Of a stretch of DNA of 64,000 nucleotides, positions 1 through 8,275 are shown in pieces (position 1 is the stretch's first letter; each line of letters begins with the position of its first letter). This DNA comes from Natrinema longum. GTDB taxonomy: Archaea > Halobacteriota > Halobacteria > Halobacteriales > Natrialbaceae. Position numbers and translations under genes: made by a program. The notes beneath the pieces were generated by a model. It was not told the origin of the DNA and did no database searches. It saw only the letters and a list, made by a program, of their open reading frames with translations. The DNA lies in contig NZ_CP071463.1 of the NCBI RefSeq assembly GCF_017352095.1, positions 1,674,001 to 1,738,000 of the forward strand. Reading direction: 5' to 3'.

Positions 1-125
1 GCCTGCACGTACAGCGTCGGTCCCGGTGCGTCGCCGCGATAGATGTGGACCGTCGTCGTCAGCGCCACGCCCGAGGGCAGCCGGGCGAGGGTCACCTGTT
101 CCGCCGTGTGCGTCCCGTCGCTCAT
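1..125 (-). CDS. Succinylglutamate desuccinylase/aspartoacylase-family protein (N-terminal part, cut by window edge)
   Basis: Reading leftward from the ATG at 125, 41 codons are open to the window edge. The N-terminus contains a GVALTTTVHIYRGD stretch followed by PGPTLYVQA, the lead-in to the first zinc-ligand region of the AstE/AspA (M14-like) metallohydrolases; the ligand motif itself would lie just outside the window. These enzymes remove an acyl group from an amino-acid amide, but haloarchaeal members have no fixed substrate, so only the family is proposed. It diverges from the cyclophilin at 283, with 157 bases between the starts. The call rests on a short N-terminus and is moderate. Confidence 0.6.
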   Translation of the reverse strand, partial: MSDGTHTAEQVTLARLPSGVALTTTVHIYRGDAPGPTLYVQ

Positions 126-282
126 GGACGGGCGTTCCACGGCCGGCGGTATGTAGCTGCGGCCGACTGTCGATGGTGGCTCCCCTCACGTTCCGAACCG
201 AATCGGAAACGAACGGACGACCGGCGATCGCTCGTCGTGCTAGACCACTACCGTTTTCACTCGTCCTGCCATCCCGGTGAGT

Positions 283-801
283 ATGGGAGACGTTACTGCG
301 ACGCTGCACACCAACAAAGGCGACATCGAGGTCGAACTGTACGACGAACGCGCGCCCCGAACCGTCGACAACTTCGTCGGCCTCGCGACCGGCGGCAAGA
401 CCTGGACCGACCCCGAGACGGGCGAAGAGATCGAGGGCGAACCGCTGTACGACGACGTCGCGTTCCACCGCGTCATCGAGGACTTCATGATCCAGGGCGG
501 CGACCCGACCGAGACCGGTCGCGGCGGCCCCGGCTACCAGTTCGACGACGAGTTCCACGACGAGTTGCGCCACGACGACGAGGGCATCCTGAGCATGGCC
601 AACTCCGGGCCCGACACCAACGGCTCGCAGTTCTTCATCACGCTCGCGCCCCAGCCTCACCTCGACGACCGCCACGCCGTCTTCGGGAAAGTCACCGACG
701 GTATGGACGTCGTTCACGAAATCGGCAACGTCGACACCGACGCCAACGACCAGCCAAAAGAGGACGTCGTCCTCGAGTCCGTCGACGTCGACTACGAGTA
801 A
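283..801 (+). CDS. Cytoplasmic cyclophilin-type peptidyl-prolyl cis-trans isomerase
   Basis: A 172-residue single-domain cyclophilin that isomerises X-Pro peptide bonds during folding. The active-site signature is clear: F61-H62-R63 with the catalytic arginine, then Q71-G-G-D74, and later MANSGPDTNGSQFFIT and the HAVFGKV strand. There is no signal peptide, so it acts in the cytoplasm. I chose the ATG at 283; the in-frame GTG at 277 overlaps the GGTGA that probably serves as ribosome binding site. A second, nearly identical cyclophilin domain follows at 1010-1669, so this is one half of a tandem duplication. Confidence 0.93.
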   Translation: MGDVTATLHTNKGDIEVELYDERAPRTVDNFVGLATGGKTWTDPETGEEIEGEPLYDDVAFHRVIEDFMIQGGDPTETGRGGPGYQFDDEFHDELRHDDEGILSMANSGPDTNGSQFFITLAPQPHLDDRHAVFGKVTDGMDVVHEIGNVDTDANDQPKEDVVLESVDVDYE

Positions 802-1009
802 TACGGTCACCTGTCCGTCAGTGTCGGTGGGACCGGGACCGCCCTGTGGGGCCCCACCGGGAAATCGGGACAGCAAACCGTCTCAGTCGTCGGAGACCGA
901 TCGCAACCGCGTTCACGCTGCGTTCCGCGGTTCGTACGCTCGCTTCGAGCGGACTCGGTCACCGACGGAGGTTCGATACCATTAGTTCGACGCCGCCCAC
1001 AGGAGCGGT

Positions 1010-1669
1010 ATCACGCACTCTCGACGACTGCGACTGGCTGGAGCCGCCTCGAGTCTCGCCGCGCCCCTCGCCGGCTGTGCGAGCGATAGTCCGGACGACC
1101 CGGAGGAACGGAGCCCCGACACGAGCGATTCGACCGCGGATGGGGCCGCAAACGAGGGGACGAGAGCGACGTTGCAGACGAGTACGGGCAGCATCGAGGT
1201 CGAACTGTACGACGAACGCGCGCCCCGAACCGTCGACAACTTCGTCGGCCTCGCGACGGGTGCGCGCACGTGGATCGATCCCGAAACGGGCGCGGAGATC
1301 GAGGGCGAACCGCTGTACGACGACGTGCTCTTTCACCGCGTCATCGAGGGGTTCATGATCCAGACCGGCGATCCGACCGGCACCGGTCGCGGCGGCCCCG
1401 GCTACACCTTCGACGACGAGTTCCACCCCGAACTGCGCCACGACGACGCGGGCGTCCTCAGTATGGCCAACTCCGGACCCGACACCAACGGCTCGCAGTT
1501 CTTCATCACGCTCGCGCCCCAGCCCCACCTCAACGACCGCCACGCCGTCTTCGGGAAAGTCACCGACCGCATGGACGTCGTCCACGAAATCGGTAACGTC
1601 GACACCGACGCCGACGACCGGCCAAAAGAGGACGTCGTCCTCGAGTCGGTGACGATCGATTCCGCGTGA
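1010..1669 (+). CDS. TAT-lipoprotein cyclophilin (peptidyl-prolyl isomerase) with a non-canonical start codon
   Basis: The cyclophilin domain from about 1190 closely matches the preceding gene, including FHRVI and the NGSQFFIT strand, but QGGD has become QTGD. The open frame continues upstream and encodes a short basic twin-arginine segment (SRRLRLAG), a hydrophobic stretch and the lipobox LAGC at 1067-1078, then an acidic linker rich in D, S, E and T. That is a typical haloarchaeal TAT lipoprotein, so the mature enzyme would sit on the outer face of the membrane. The only good start position is ATC at 1010, four bases after AGGAG (1001-1005); no ATG, GTG or TTG occurs between the stop at 983 and the lipobox. 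A TTG at 1172 would remove the signal. Either ATC is used, or an ATG has mutated and the gene is dying. Confidence 0.75.
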   Translation: MTHSRRLRLAGAASSLAAPLAGCASDSPDDPEERSPDTSDSTADGAANEGTRATLQTSTGSIEVELYDERAPRTVDNFVGLATGARTWIDPETGAEIEGEPLYDDVLFHRVIEGFMIQTGDPTGTGRGGPGYTFDDEFHPELRHDDAGVLSMANSGPDTNGSQFFITLAPQPHLNDRHAVFGKVTDRMDVVHEIGNVDTDADDRPKEDVVLESVTIDSA

Positions 1670-1785
1670 CGACACCCGCCGCTTTCGAGTCGCAGCGGCG
1701 CTATCGCTGCGAGTCGCCGTCGACGGTTCCGGTCGACGATATCGGGCCAAGACGTTTTACGATCCGGGCTGGTGTGTAGGGGTGA

Positions 1786-4119
1786 ATGGGATCGTCGTCC
1801 ACCGACGCCGACCACCGCGCGCGGCTTCGTCGACAGGAGGTCGTCGCCGACCTCAGCCAGCAAGCCCTCGAGACCGGAGATCTCGACACGGTGCTCGAGG
1901 ACGCGGCGGCGGCCGTCGCAGCAACGCTCGACGTCGAATACTGTGCCGTCTTCGAGCGGCCGGTCGACGGCACCGACGCGGTACTCAGACAGGGGGCCGG
2001 CTGGCCGCCGGACCGGCTCGGATCGACGACGGTGGCTGCCGACCGCGACTCGCAGATCGGAACCGCGATTCGAGCTGTGGACCCGGTCGTCGTTGACGAT
2101 TTCGACGGCGAATCGCGGGCCACCCTCCCCGATCCACTCGGCGATCGCGACGCCGTCAGCGCTGCCGCCGCACGGATCGGGCCCGTCGACGAGCCGTGGG
2201 GCGTCCTGAGCGCCTATGCCATCGACCAGTGCGTGTATACCGACGACGACGTCGACTTCCTCGAGCGCGTCGCGGCCCTTCTCGAGTCGGCGATCGAAAC
2301 CGAGCGGGCGCGACGCGAACTCGAGCGGACGGAGCGCCGATTCGAGGCGATTTTCGAGGACCCGAACGTTCTCCTGGGGCTGCTCGAACCCGACGGCACG
2401 GTCGTCGACATCAACGGGACGGCGATGGAGTACATCGACGCCGACCTGGACGACGTGACCGGGGAGCCGTTCTGGGAGACGCCGTGGTGGGACGAGGACG
2501 ACGTGCGAGACGCTGTCCGGCAGTGGACCGAGCGGGCCGCCGCCGGCGAATACGTGACCTTTCAGGCGGCCCTCACGCGGCCGGACGGCCAGCAGTACGC
2601 GCTCGAGGGCGTTTTCAGACCCGTCACGGACGAGGCGGGCGAAGTCACCTCGGTCATCGTCTCCGACCGCGATGTCACCGAGCAGGTCGAACGCGAGAAC
2701 CGCCTCGAGCGCTACGAGACTATCGTCGAGGTGGTCAACGACGGCGTCTACGTCGTCGACGGGCAGGGCCAGTTCACGATGGCCAACGAGACGTACGCCG
2801 AGATGCTCGGCTACGAGCCCGCCGACCTCGTCGGCGAACACGTCTCCCGGGTCGTCGACGACGACGTGATCGATCGCGTTCGCGAACTCGAGGCGACGGC
2901 GACGGAAGACACGGACTGGTCGACGGTGGAAGCCCAACTCCGGACGGCCGACGGCGATCTCGTTCCCGTCGAGGCCACTTTCGCGATATTGCCCGACGAC
3001 GACAGCGCGTGGCATCGGGTCGGCATCACCCGGGACATCAGCGAGCGGAAGGCGCGGGAACGGGAACTCGAAGAATCCGAACGCCGGTATCGAACGCTCG
3101 TCGAGAACTTCCCCGACGGGGCAGTGGGACTGTACGACGAGGACCTCGAGTACCTCGTCGTCGGCGGCGAAGCGTTCGACGATCTCGGCGTCTCGGAGGA
3201 GGAGGTCACTGGTGTGACCCTCGACGAACGGTATCCGGACGACCTCGTCGCGGAGATCGAACCACACTTCCGAGCCGTCTTCGACGGCGAGTCGAACACG
3301 TTCGAGTATCAGGTCCGCGGCCGGGACGTCTGGGCGCATACCGTGCCCGTCCGCAACGAGGACGACGAGATCGTCGCAGGGATGGTCATGGTGCAGGACG
3401 TCACCGAGCGCCGGGAGTACGAACGGAAACTCGAGGAGTCGAACGAACGCCTCGAACGGTTCGCCTACGCCGCTTCCCACGACCTGCAGGAACCGCTCCG
3501 GATGGTCACGAGCTATCTCACCCTGCTCGAGAGCCGCTACGGCGACGCCTTCGACGAGGACGGGCGGGAATTCCTCGCGTTCGCGGTCGACGGTGCCGAG
3601 CGCATGCGCGAGATGATCGACGGGCACCTCGAGTACTCCCGCGTCGAAACTGAGGGAGATCCGTTCGAGCCAACGGACCTCGGGGACCTCGTCGACGACG
3701 TCCTCGCGGATCTCCAGTTCCGGATCGAGGAAACCGACGCCGAGATCACGGTCGGCGAGTTGCCCCGCGTGGAGGGCGACTCCAGCCAGTTGCGGCAGGT
3801 CTTCCAGAACCTGCTGTCGAACGCGATCACCTACAGCGGCGACGGCCCGCCGCGGGTTCACGTCGACGCCGAACGGCGGGACCAGGAATGGGTGCTCTCG
3901 GTCGCCGACGAGGGGATCGGGATCGATCCCGCCGACCAAGAGCGGGTGTTCACCATCTTCAATCGCCTCCACAGCCGCGAAGAGTACGAGGGAACGGGGA
4001 TCGGGCTCGCGCTCAGTGAACGAATCGTCGAGCGCCACGGTGGCGAGATCTGGGTCGACGCCGACCCCGGCGAGGGGGCGACGTTCTCCTTTACCCTACC
4101 GGCCTCCCACACACAGTAG
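1786..4119 (+). CDS. Multi-sensor histidine kinase (GAF, three PAS domains, HisKA, HATPase)
   Basis: A 777-residue soluble sensor kinase with no membrane segments, so it senses a cytoplasmic signal. Order: GAF-like domain at about 20-165, PAS at about 185-300, 306-420 and 430-550 joined by short coiled linkers (ERxxRELExxERR type), then HisKA with the H-box ASHDLQEP and phospho-accepting His565, and a C-terminal ATPase domain with the N-box NLLSNAI, G1 DEGIGI and G2 GTGIGLAL. The H-box SHDLQEP is of the bacteriophytochrome-like haloarchaeal type. No response regulator lies next to it, which is usual for orphan haloarchaeal kinases. The signal is unknown. Ends 77 bases before the SDR gene on the same strand. 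Confidence 0.93.
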   Translation: MGSSSTDADHRARLRRQEVVADLSQQALETGDLDTVLEDAAAAVAATLDVEYCAVFERPVDGTDAVLRQGAGWPPDRLGSTTVAADRDSQIGTAIRAVDPVVVDDFDGESRATLPDPLGDRDAVSAAAARIGPVDEPWGVLSAYAIDQCVYTDDDVDFLERVAALLESAIETERARRELERTERRFEAIFEDPNVLLGLLEPDGTVVDINGTAMEYIDADLDDVTGEPFWETPWWDEDDVRDAVRQWTERAAAGEYVTFQAALTRPDGQQYALEGVFRPVTDEAGEVTSVIVSDRDVTEQVERENRLERYETIVEVVNDGVYVVDGQGQFTMANETYAEMLGYEPADLVGEHVSRVVDDDVIDRVRELEATATEDTDWSTVEAQLRTADGDLVPVEATFAILPDDDSAWHRVGITRDISERKARERELEESERRYRTLVENFPDGAVGLYDEDLEYLVVGGEAFDDLGVSEEEVTGVTLDERYPDDLVAEIEPHFRAVFDGESNTFEYQVRGRDVWAHTVPVRNEDDEIVAGMVMVQDVTERREYERKLEESNERLERFAYAASHDLQEPLRMVTSYLTLLESRYGDAFDEDGREFLAFAVDGAERMREMIDGHLEYSRVETEGDPFEPTDLGDLVDDVLADLQFRIEETDAEITVGELPRVEGDSSQLRQVFQNLLSNAITYSGDGPPRVHVDAERRDQEWVLSVADEGIGIDPADQERVFTIFNRLHSREEYEGTGIGLALSERIVERHGGEIWVDADPGEGATFSFTLPASHTQ

Positions 4120-4196
4120 CACCGTCGATACATCCGAAGCCGGCGAATTCGAGGGGAACCCAATCCGTTTAGCCGCGTGCGGGTGAGGGACGACGT

Positions 4197-5141
4197 ATGG
4201 GATGGACTGCCGCCGACGTTCCCGACCAGCACGACCGAACGATCGTCATCACGGGCGCGAACAGCGGTATCGGTCTCGAGGCGACCCGCGAACTCGCGCG
4301 CAACGGGGCGCGGGTGATCATGGCCTGCCGGAGCGTCGAGCGCGCCAAGACGGCAGCCCGAGACGTGCAGGCGGAGGTTCCCGACGCCGACCTCAGCATC
4401 GCGCGGTGCGACCTGGGCGATCTCGAGTCGGTTCGAGCCGTCGGAGACGGACTCGAAGACGAGGAGATCGACGTCCTGATCAACAACGCCGGGGTCATGG
4501 CGGTCCCCCGATCGGAGACCGAAGACGGGTTCGAAACCCAATTCGGCGTCAACCATCTGGGCCACTTCGCGCTGACCGGCCTGTTGCTCGACGCACTCGC
4601 GACCGGCGGCGCGGAGCCGGCGCGGGTGGTCACCGTCTCGAGCGGCGTCCACGAACGGGGTGCGATCGACTTCGACGACCTCCAAAGCGAGGCGTCCTAC
4701 GACAAGTGGGACGCCTACGCCCAGTCGAAACTGGCGAACGTGCTCTTCGCGTACGAACTCGACCGACGGTTCCGCAGTGACGGCCGGAACGCCCGGAGTA
4801 TGGCGGTCCATCCGGGCTATGCGAACACGCGATTGCAGTTTCGCGGGCCCGAACAGAGCGGCAGCACCCTCCGAAAGGCGGCGATGACGGTGCTGAACGC
4901 GGTCGTCGCGCAGTCGGCCGAAATGGGCGCGCTACCGACCCTGTACGCCGCGACCGCGCCCGAAGCCGAGGGCGGTGCCTACTACGGCCCCGGCGGGTTC
5001 ATGAACATGCGGGGGACACCCGAACGACAGGCCTCCTCCGATCGATCCGACGACGAGGAGACGGCCCGGAAGCTCTGGGACGTCTCGAGGGAACTGACGG
5101 GGGTCACGTACGATTTGCCGGAGCCGACCGACGAGATCTGA
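4197..5141 (+). CDS. Short-chain dehydrogenase/reductase (retinol-dehydrogenase-like)
   Basis: A 314-residue NAD(P)-dependent oxidoreductase with the classical Rossmann signature TGANSGIG near residues 19-26, the NNAGVM strand end, the catalytic serine in VTVSSGVH and the YAQSK pair (Tyr-x3-Lys). The HPGYANTRL segment and the C-terminal shape match the RDH/WWOX-like branch that reduces aldehydes or ketones; the substrate is unknown. The start ATG at 4197 directly precedes MGWTAADVPDQ and leaves 77 bases to the upstream kinase, so it may be read from its own promoter. Confidence 0.9.
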   Translation: MGWTAADVPDQHDRTIVITGANSGIGLEATRELARNGARVIMACRSVERAKTAARDVQAEVPDADLSIARCDLGDLESVRAVGDGLEDEEIDVLINNAGVMAVPRSETEDGFETQFGVNHLGHFALTGLLLDALATGGAEPARVVTVSSGVHERGAIDFDDLQSEASYDKWDAYAQSKLANVLFAYELDRRFRSDGRNARSMAVHPGYANTRLQFRGPEQSGSTLRKAAMTVLNAVVAQSAEMGALPTLYAATAPEAEGGAYYGPGGFMNMRGTPERQASSDRSDDEETARKLWDVSRELTGVTYDLPEPTDEI

Positions 5142-5751
5142 GAGGCTCGACGGGGCAGTCGCCGACGATCGTACGGTGAGTACCCTGGTTCAGGTACGTT
5201 TCCAAAGAAGTTCCCGATTACATCAGATTCACATAGTAGATCGCAGCCGATTTTCCCGCGGAGAGCGCGGCGGGAACGGCGGTCTCTCGACGACAGCACC
5301 GTTCGAAGAGATCCGCTACTAGCGGCCTGCAAACGTCCGATACGCACGAAACCTTCGCATCATCGATCGGGCCGGATCCGATTTCGTCGACCATCGCTCA
5401 CGGACGCCGGACCAATCGACGCGGCGTCGCCGCCGCGACGGCGACCGGTTTCCGTCCTACTGCCGCCGTGCTCCGAGTTCTCGGGCGACTCGAGGCGGGG
5501 TTCGACTCCGTGGTGCTCCCCCCTCGAGCAGTCGGCCGCCGAACGGAGTTGAGTACGGGTCGTGTCGGATACGAATTATAGCTTTAAATCTGATATACGA
5601 TCTGTTCACCGCCGCTCCGAGCGCGAGTGATCACCACGACGGCACGTACTGATACCGCTCGCGTAACTGCGGTTTCGCCGCGCGGATCCGAAGATCCGAG
5701 ATCCGACGCGTGGGATCGATCGGTCGGCAGCGAACCGAGCGCTCGGGGCCG
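5142..5751. other. Non-coding gap of 610 bases with an AT-rich island
   Basis: No convincing gene is seen between the SDR stop and the end of the convergent 170-residue gene. The stretch holds a small hairpin just after the SDR and an AT-rich island at 5571-5602 (TTATAG, TTTAAATC, GATATAC) that looks like an archaeal promoter, although no recognisable coding gene follows it on the plus strand. Confidence 0.5.
5180..5197 (+). terminator. Hairpin 38 bases after the SDR stop
   Basis: GTACCCTG (5180-5187) pairs with CAGGTAC (5191-5197) with one bulged C and a three-base loop. There is no long T-run, so a termination role is only inferred from position. Confidence 0.35.
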
Positions 5752-6264
5752 TCAGTCCGTCAGCGGCGTCTCGGTACCGCGAACGCTGTCGACGATGACG
5801 TCGCCGTCGGGTCGGGACGCGATCCAGAACAGTTTGTGGGCGTCGACCGACTGCTCGAACGTGACCGCCGGCGCGGAGCCGACGGCGACCTTCCGGAGCG
5901 TCCACTTGAATACGGCGTCTTCCGCTTTCTCGAGGGCCTGGTCCCCGGAGAGGGCAGCGGGGACGACGAGCACGTCCTCGAGGGTCGTCGCGACGGTTTC
6001 GGGGAACACGTCGGCTCGGACGGCGAGGCGACGGGAGCGGTCGACGCTGACGACGTATTCGATGTCGCGGTCCGAGAGCAGCGGCCGCTCGATCGTCGCG
6101 ACGGCGTCCACGACCCGGTAGGGATAGGCGACCGCGCCGACGCGACCGGTCGAAACGACGTCCGCGCGGGCCACCGTCGGTTCGATGACGGTCAGCTCCG
6201 CCCGCTCCCGGTGTTGCCGGTCGCGCGTCGCCGGCTCGACGCCACCTCGGCGCGCGTCGCTCAT
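5752..6264 (-). CDS. Haloarchaeal hypothetical protein downstream of putP
   Basis: A 170-residue soluble, acidic protein whose ATG at 6264 directly abuts the putP stop codon (6267-6265), so it is almost certainly translated from the same mRNA. I see no named motif. The middle reads like an alternating strand protein (VARADVVSTGRVGAVAYPYRVVD, then IERPLLSDRDIEYVVSVDRSRR) and the C-terminal half has FKWTLRKVAVGSAPAV and FEQSVDAHKLFWIAS. Its fixed position suggests a role linked to solute uptake or its control, but that is inference from context only. Confidence 0.75.
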   Translation of the reverse strand: MSDARRGGVEPATRDRQHRERAELTVIEPTVARADVVSTGRVGAVAYPYRVVDAVATIERPLLSDRDIEYVVSVDRSRRLAVRADVFPETVATTLEDVLVVPAALSGDQALEKAEDAVFKWTLRKVAVGSAPAVTFEQSVDAHKLFWIASRPDGDVIVDSVRGTETPLTD

Positions 6265-7953
6265 CTATTCCTCACCCGTCTCCCAGTAGTCGCTGGCCGC
6301 GACGTGGGCGCGGATGTTGTCGGTCTCCGTGATCGCCTTCGGCTCGACGTCGCGCCCGCCGTCGGTGACGTACTCGGGAGTGCCGGTCGGATCGTCGCCG
6401 CTCGAGAGCGCCGACAGCGGTTTGTCGAAGGTGTCGAAGTGGTCGTCGACGCCCTCCGGAGGTCTCGTGAACAGGGAGACGACGATGAGCGTCGTCGTCG
6501 AGAGGATAAACGCCGGGAACAGTCCGTACACGCCGACGAGCCCGGAGAGGAACGCCGATCCGTCGACTGCACCCATGAGTCCGACGAGCTCGAGGACGGT
6601 CGAGAGCTGGGTCCACAGGAACATCGTCGCGGTGCCGACGATCATGCTCGCGACGGAGCCGGCCGCAGAAACCCGCTTCCACCACAGCGAAGCGATGAGC
6701 GTCGGGCCGATGGCCGCTCCGAGGCCGCCCCAGGCGTAATCGAGGACGAGCGTGTAGATGGGAGTGTTCTGTGCGATGTACGCGAAGACGATGCTCGCCC
6801 CGCCGAGGCCGAGCGTGACGAGTTGCGAGTATCGCACCAGCGACTCCTGACTCGCGTCCGGATTGACGTAGCCGTGGTAGACGTCCTCGACGATGGCACT
6901 CGTCGCAACGAGCAGTTGCGAGTCGGCGCTGGACATCATCGCGGCCAGTGCGGCCGCCAGAATGATCCCCGCGATCGCACCGGGGAAGAACTCGAGCGTG
7001 AGCATCGGCATAACGTTGTTCGGGTCTTCGATCCCGCTTTGACCGAAGACGACGAGTGCGTACAGTCCGACGAATCCGGCCCCGATGTACGCGATGAACA
7101 TGAACAGTTGCGCGACGAGCGCGGCGAGGCGCACGTTTTTGACCTCGTCGATGCCCATAAACCGGACCATCACGTGCGGGTTCCCGGGAATGCCGAGCCC
7201 GATCGCGGCGTAGCTGATGATCCCAAAGATGGCCGCCCAGCCGGTCATGCCGGCCGTGACGCTCGTGTAGGAACTCCCGACGGATGCGAGGTCCTCGAAC
7301 GGCAGTCCGTAGCTGGTAAACGCCAACACCGGCAGTATGATGAACGCGATCAGGATGATCGCGCCCTGGAAGTAGTCCGACCACGCGACGGCGAAGTAGC
7401 CACCGAGCATGGTGTAGCCGACGACGATGACGCCGCCCGCAAGGATTCCGACCAGCGACGAGACGCCGGTGAGGACCTCCAGCAGCGTCCCGGCGGCGAC
7501 GATCTGTGCGCCCACGTAGCCGCCCTCGAAGATCATCAGCACGAACGCGGAGACGCCTTTGACGTATCCGGTATCGTCCTGCAGACGCGTCTCGAAGAAC
7601 GTCGGCAACGTGACCGCTTTCACGACTTCCGTATACTTCCGGAGTCGCTTCGCGAGGCCGGCCCACGCGAACAGGTCGGCGGGGATCATCCCGAGCCCAT
7701 TATAAAACGCCATGACGCCGGTACCGAACGCGTCGCTTGGAACCCCCAGCGTGAGCCAGCCGCTCATCTCGGAGGCGCGTTCGGAAAAGCCCGTTACGAC
7801 GGGGCCGACGCTCCGACCCCCGATGACGTAATCGTCGACGGAGTCCATGAGTCGAGAGGAGTACAGTCCGATCCCGAGGAGAAAGAGGAGGTACACGGCG
7901 AACGTTCCGAGGACCCACGTGCCCGCCGACCCGGCAAGCCCGTCAGTTGCCAT
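6265..7953 (-). CDS. putP: Sodium:solute symporter, proline-type (PutP-like)
   Basis: A 562-residue SSS-family transporter with about 13 hydrophobic helices, moving a solute, most likely proline, into the cell with Na+. Family marks include FSERASEMSGWL in an early helix, the GGYFAVAWSDYFQG segment, and the AALAAMMSSADSQLLVATSAI signature helix. I start it at ATG 7953 (MATDGLAG), since translation further upstream only gives Cys-rich nonsense and would erase the small gene at 7943-8089. Its neighbours, proline dehydrogenase, a Bat-type regulator and a P5C-dehydrogenase-like enzyme, make proline the most likely substrate. The C-terminal tail of about 60 residues is soluble and acidic. Confidence 0.92.
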   Translation of the reverse strand: MATDGLAGSAGTWVLGTFAVYLLFLLGIGLYSSRLMDSVDDYVIGGRSVGPVVTGFSERASEMSGWLTLGVPSDAFGTGVMAFYNGLGMIPADLFAWAGLAKRLRKYTEVVKAVTLPTFFETRLQDDTGYVKGVSAFVLMIFEGGYVGAQIVAAGTLLEVLTGVSSLVGILAGGVIVVGYTMLGGYFAVAWSDYFQGAIILIAFIILPVLAFTSYGLPFEDLASVGSSYTSVTAGMTGWAAIFGIISYAAIGLGIPGNPHVMVRFMGIDEVKNVRLAALVAQLFMFIAYIGAGFVGLYALVVFGQSGIEDPNNVMPMLTLEFFPGAIAGIILAAALAAMMSSADSQLLVATSAIVEDVYHGYVNPDASQESLVRYSQLVTLGLGGASIVFAYIAQNTPIYTLVLDYAWGGLGAAIGPTLIASLWWKRVSAAGSVASMIVGTATMFLWTQLSTVLELVGLMGAVDGSAFLSGLVGVYGLFPAFILSTTTLIVVSLFTRPPEGVDDHFDTFDKPLSALSSGDDPTGTPEYVTDGGRDVEPKAITETDNIRAHVAASDYWETGEE

Positions 7954-8089
7954 GGTTCTCCCCCTCGTAGCGCCGTCGGAGCTGACGTTCTCTCTTTCCT
8001 TCCCAGACGTAATACACGGCGAGCAGTACCAGATACACGGCGAACGGCCCGAATAACCATAACAGTTCGACTGAGCCACTCTCAGGCAT
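7943..8089 (-). CDS. Symporter small accessory membrane protein, 48 residues
   Basis: Reading from ATG 8089 to TGA at 7945-7943 gives a 48-residue protein: an acidic N-terminus (MPESGSVELL), one hydrophobic helix (WLFGPFAVYLVLLAVYYVW) and a basic end (GKRERQLRRRYEGE). It overlaps the start of putP by 11 bases, so the two are probably translationally coupled. Tiny one-helix proteins just before SSS transporters are a recurring arrangement and are called symporter small accessory proteins; the best-known analogy is the small partner of a bacterial pantothenate symporter. It probably sits in the membrane with PutP and affects its assembly or transport, which is inference. Confidence 0.85.
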   Translation of the reverse strand: MPESGSVELLWLFGPFAVYLVLLAVYYVWEGKRERQLRRRYEGENHGN

Positions 8090-8275
8090 ACTGGCGTGTG
8101 CTTCCTACCCATACATAAGACTACCGAACTCCCGCTTTTCGACGCGAAACTGTTCATATGACAAAATACTGTCGCTAGCACTGGTCGAACGGTGAGTTTT
8201 CCGACCCGCTCGGTCCGGATCGGCTCGGCGCTCCGACGGAGACCGAGGCGTTCCTCCGGGGCGGCGGGGAACTCG

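Noticed and set aside
970-985. tRNA T-loop-like GGTTCGATACC
   Set aside because: No acceptor or anticodon stem can be built around it.
1402-4038. Long open frame on the minus strand opposite the histidine kinase
   Set aside because: It is a shadow of the kinase gene: composition follows the complement of GAC/GAG-rich codons and no domain is visible.
5710-8118. 802-codon plus-strand frame opposite putP
   Set aside because: The translated product is an Arg/Asp-rich low-complexity chain, while the minus strand encodes a clear symporter.
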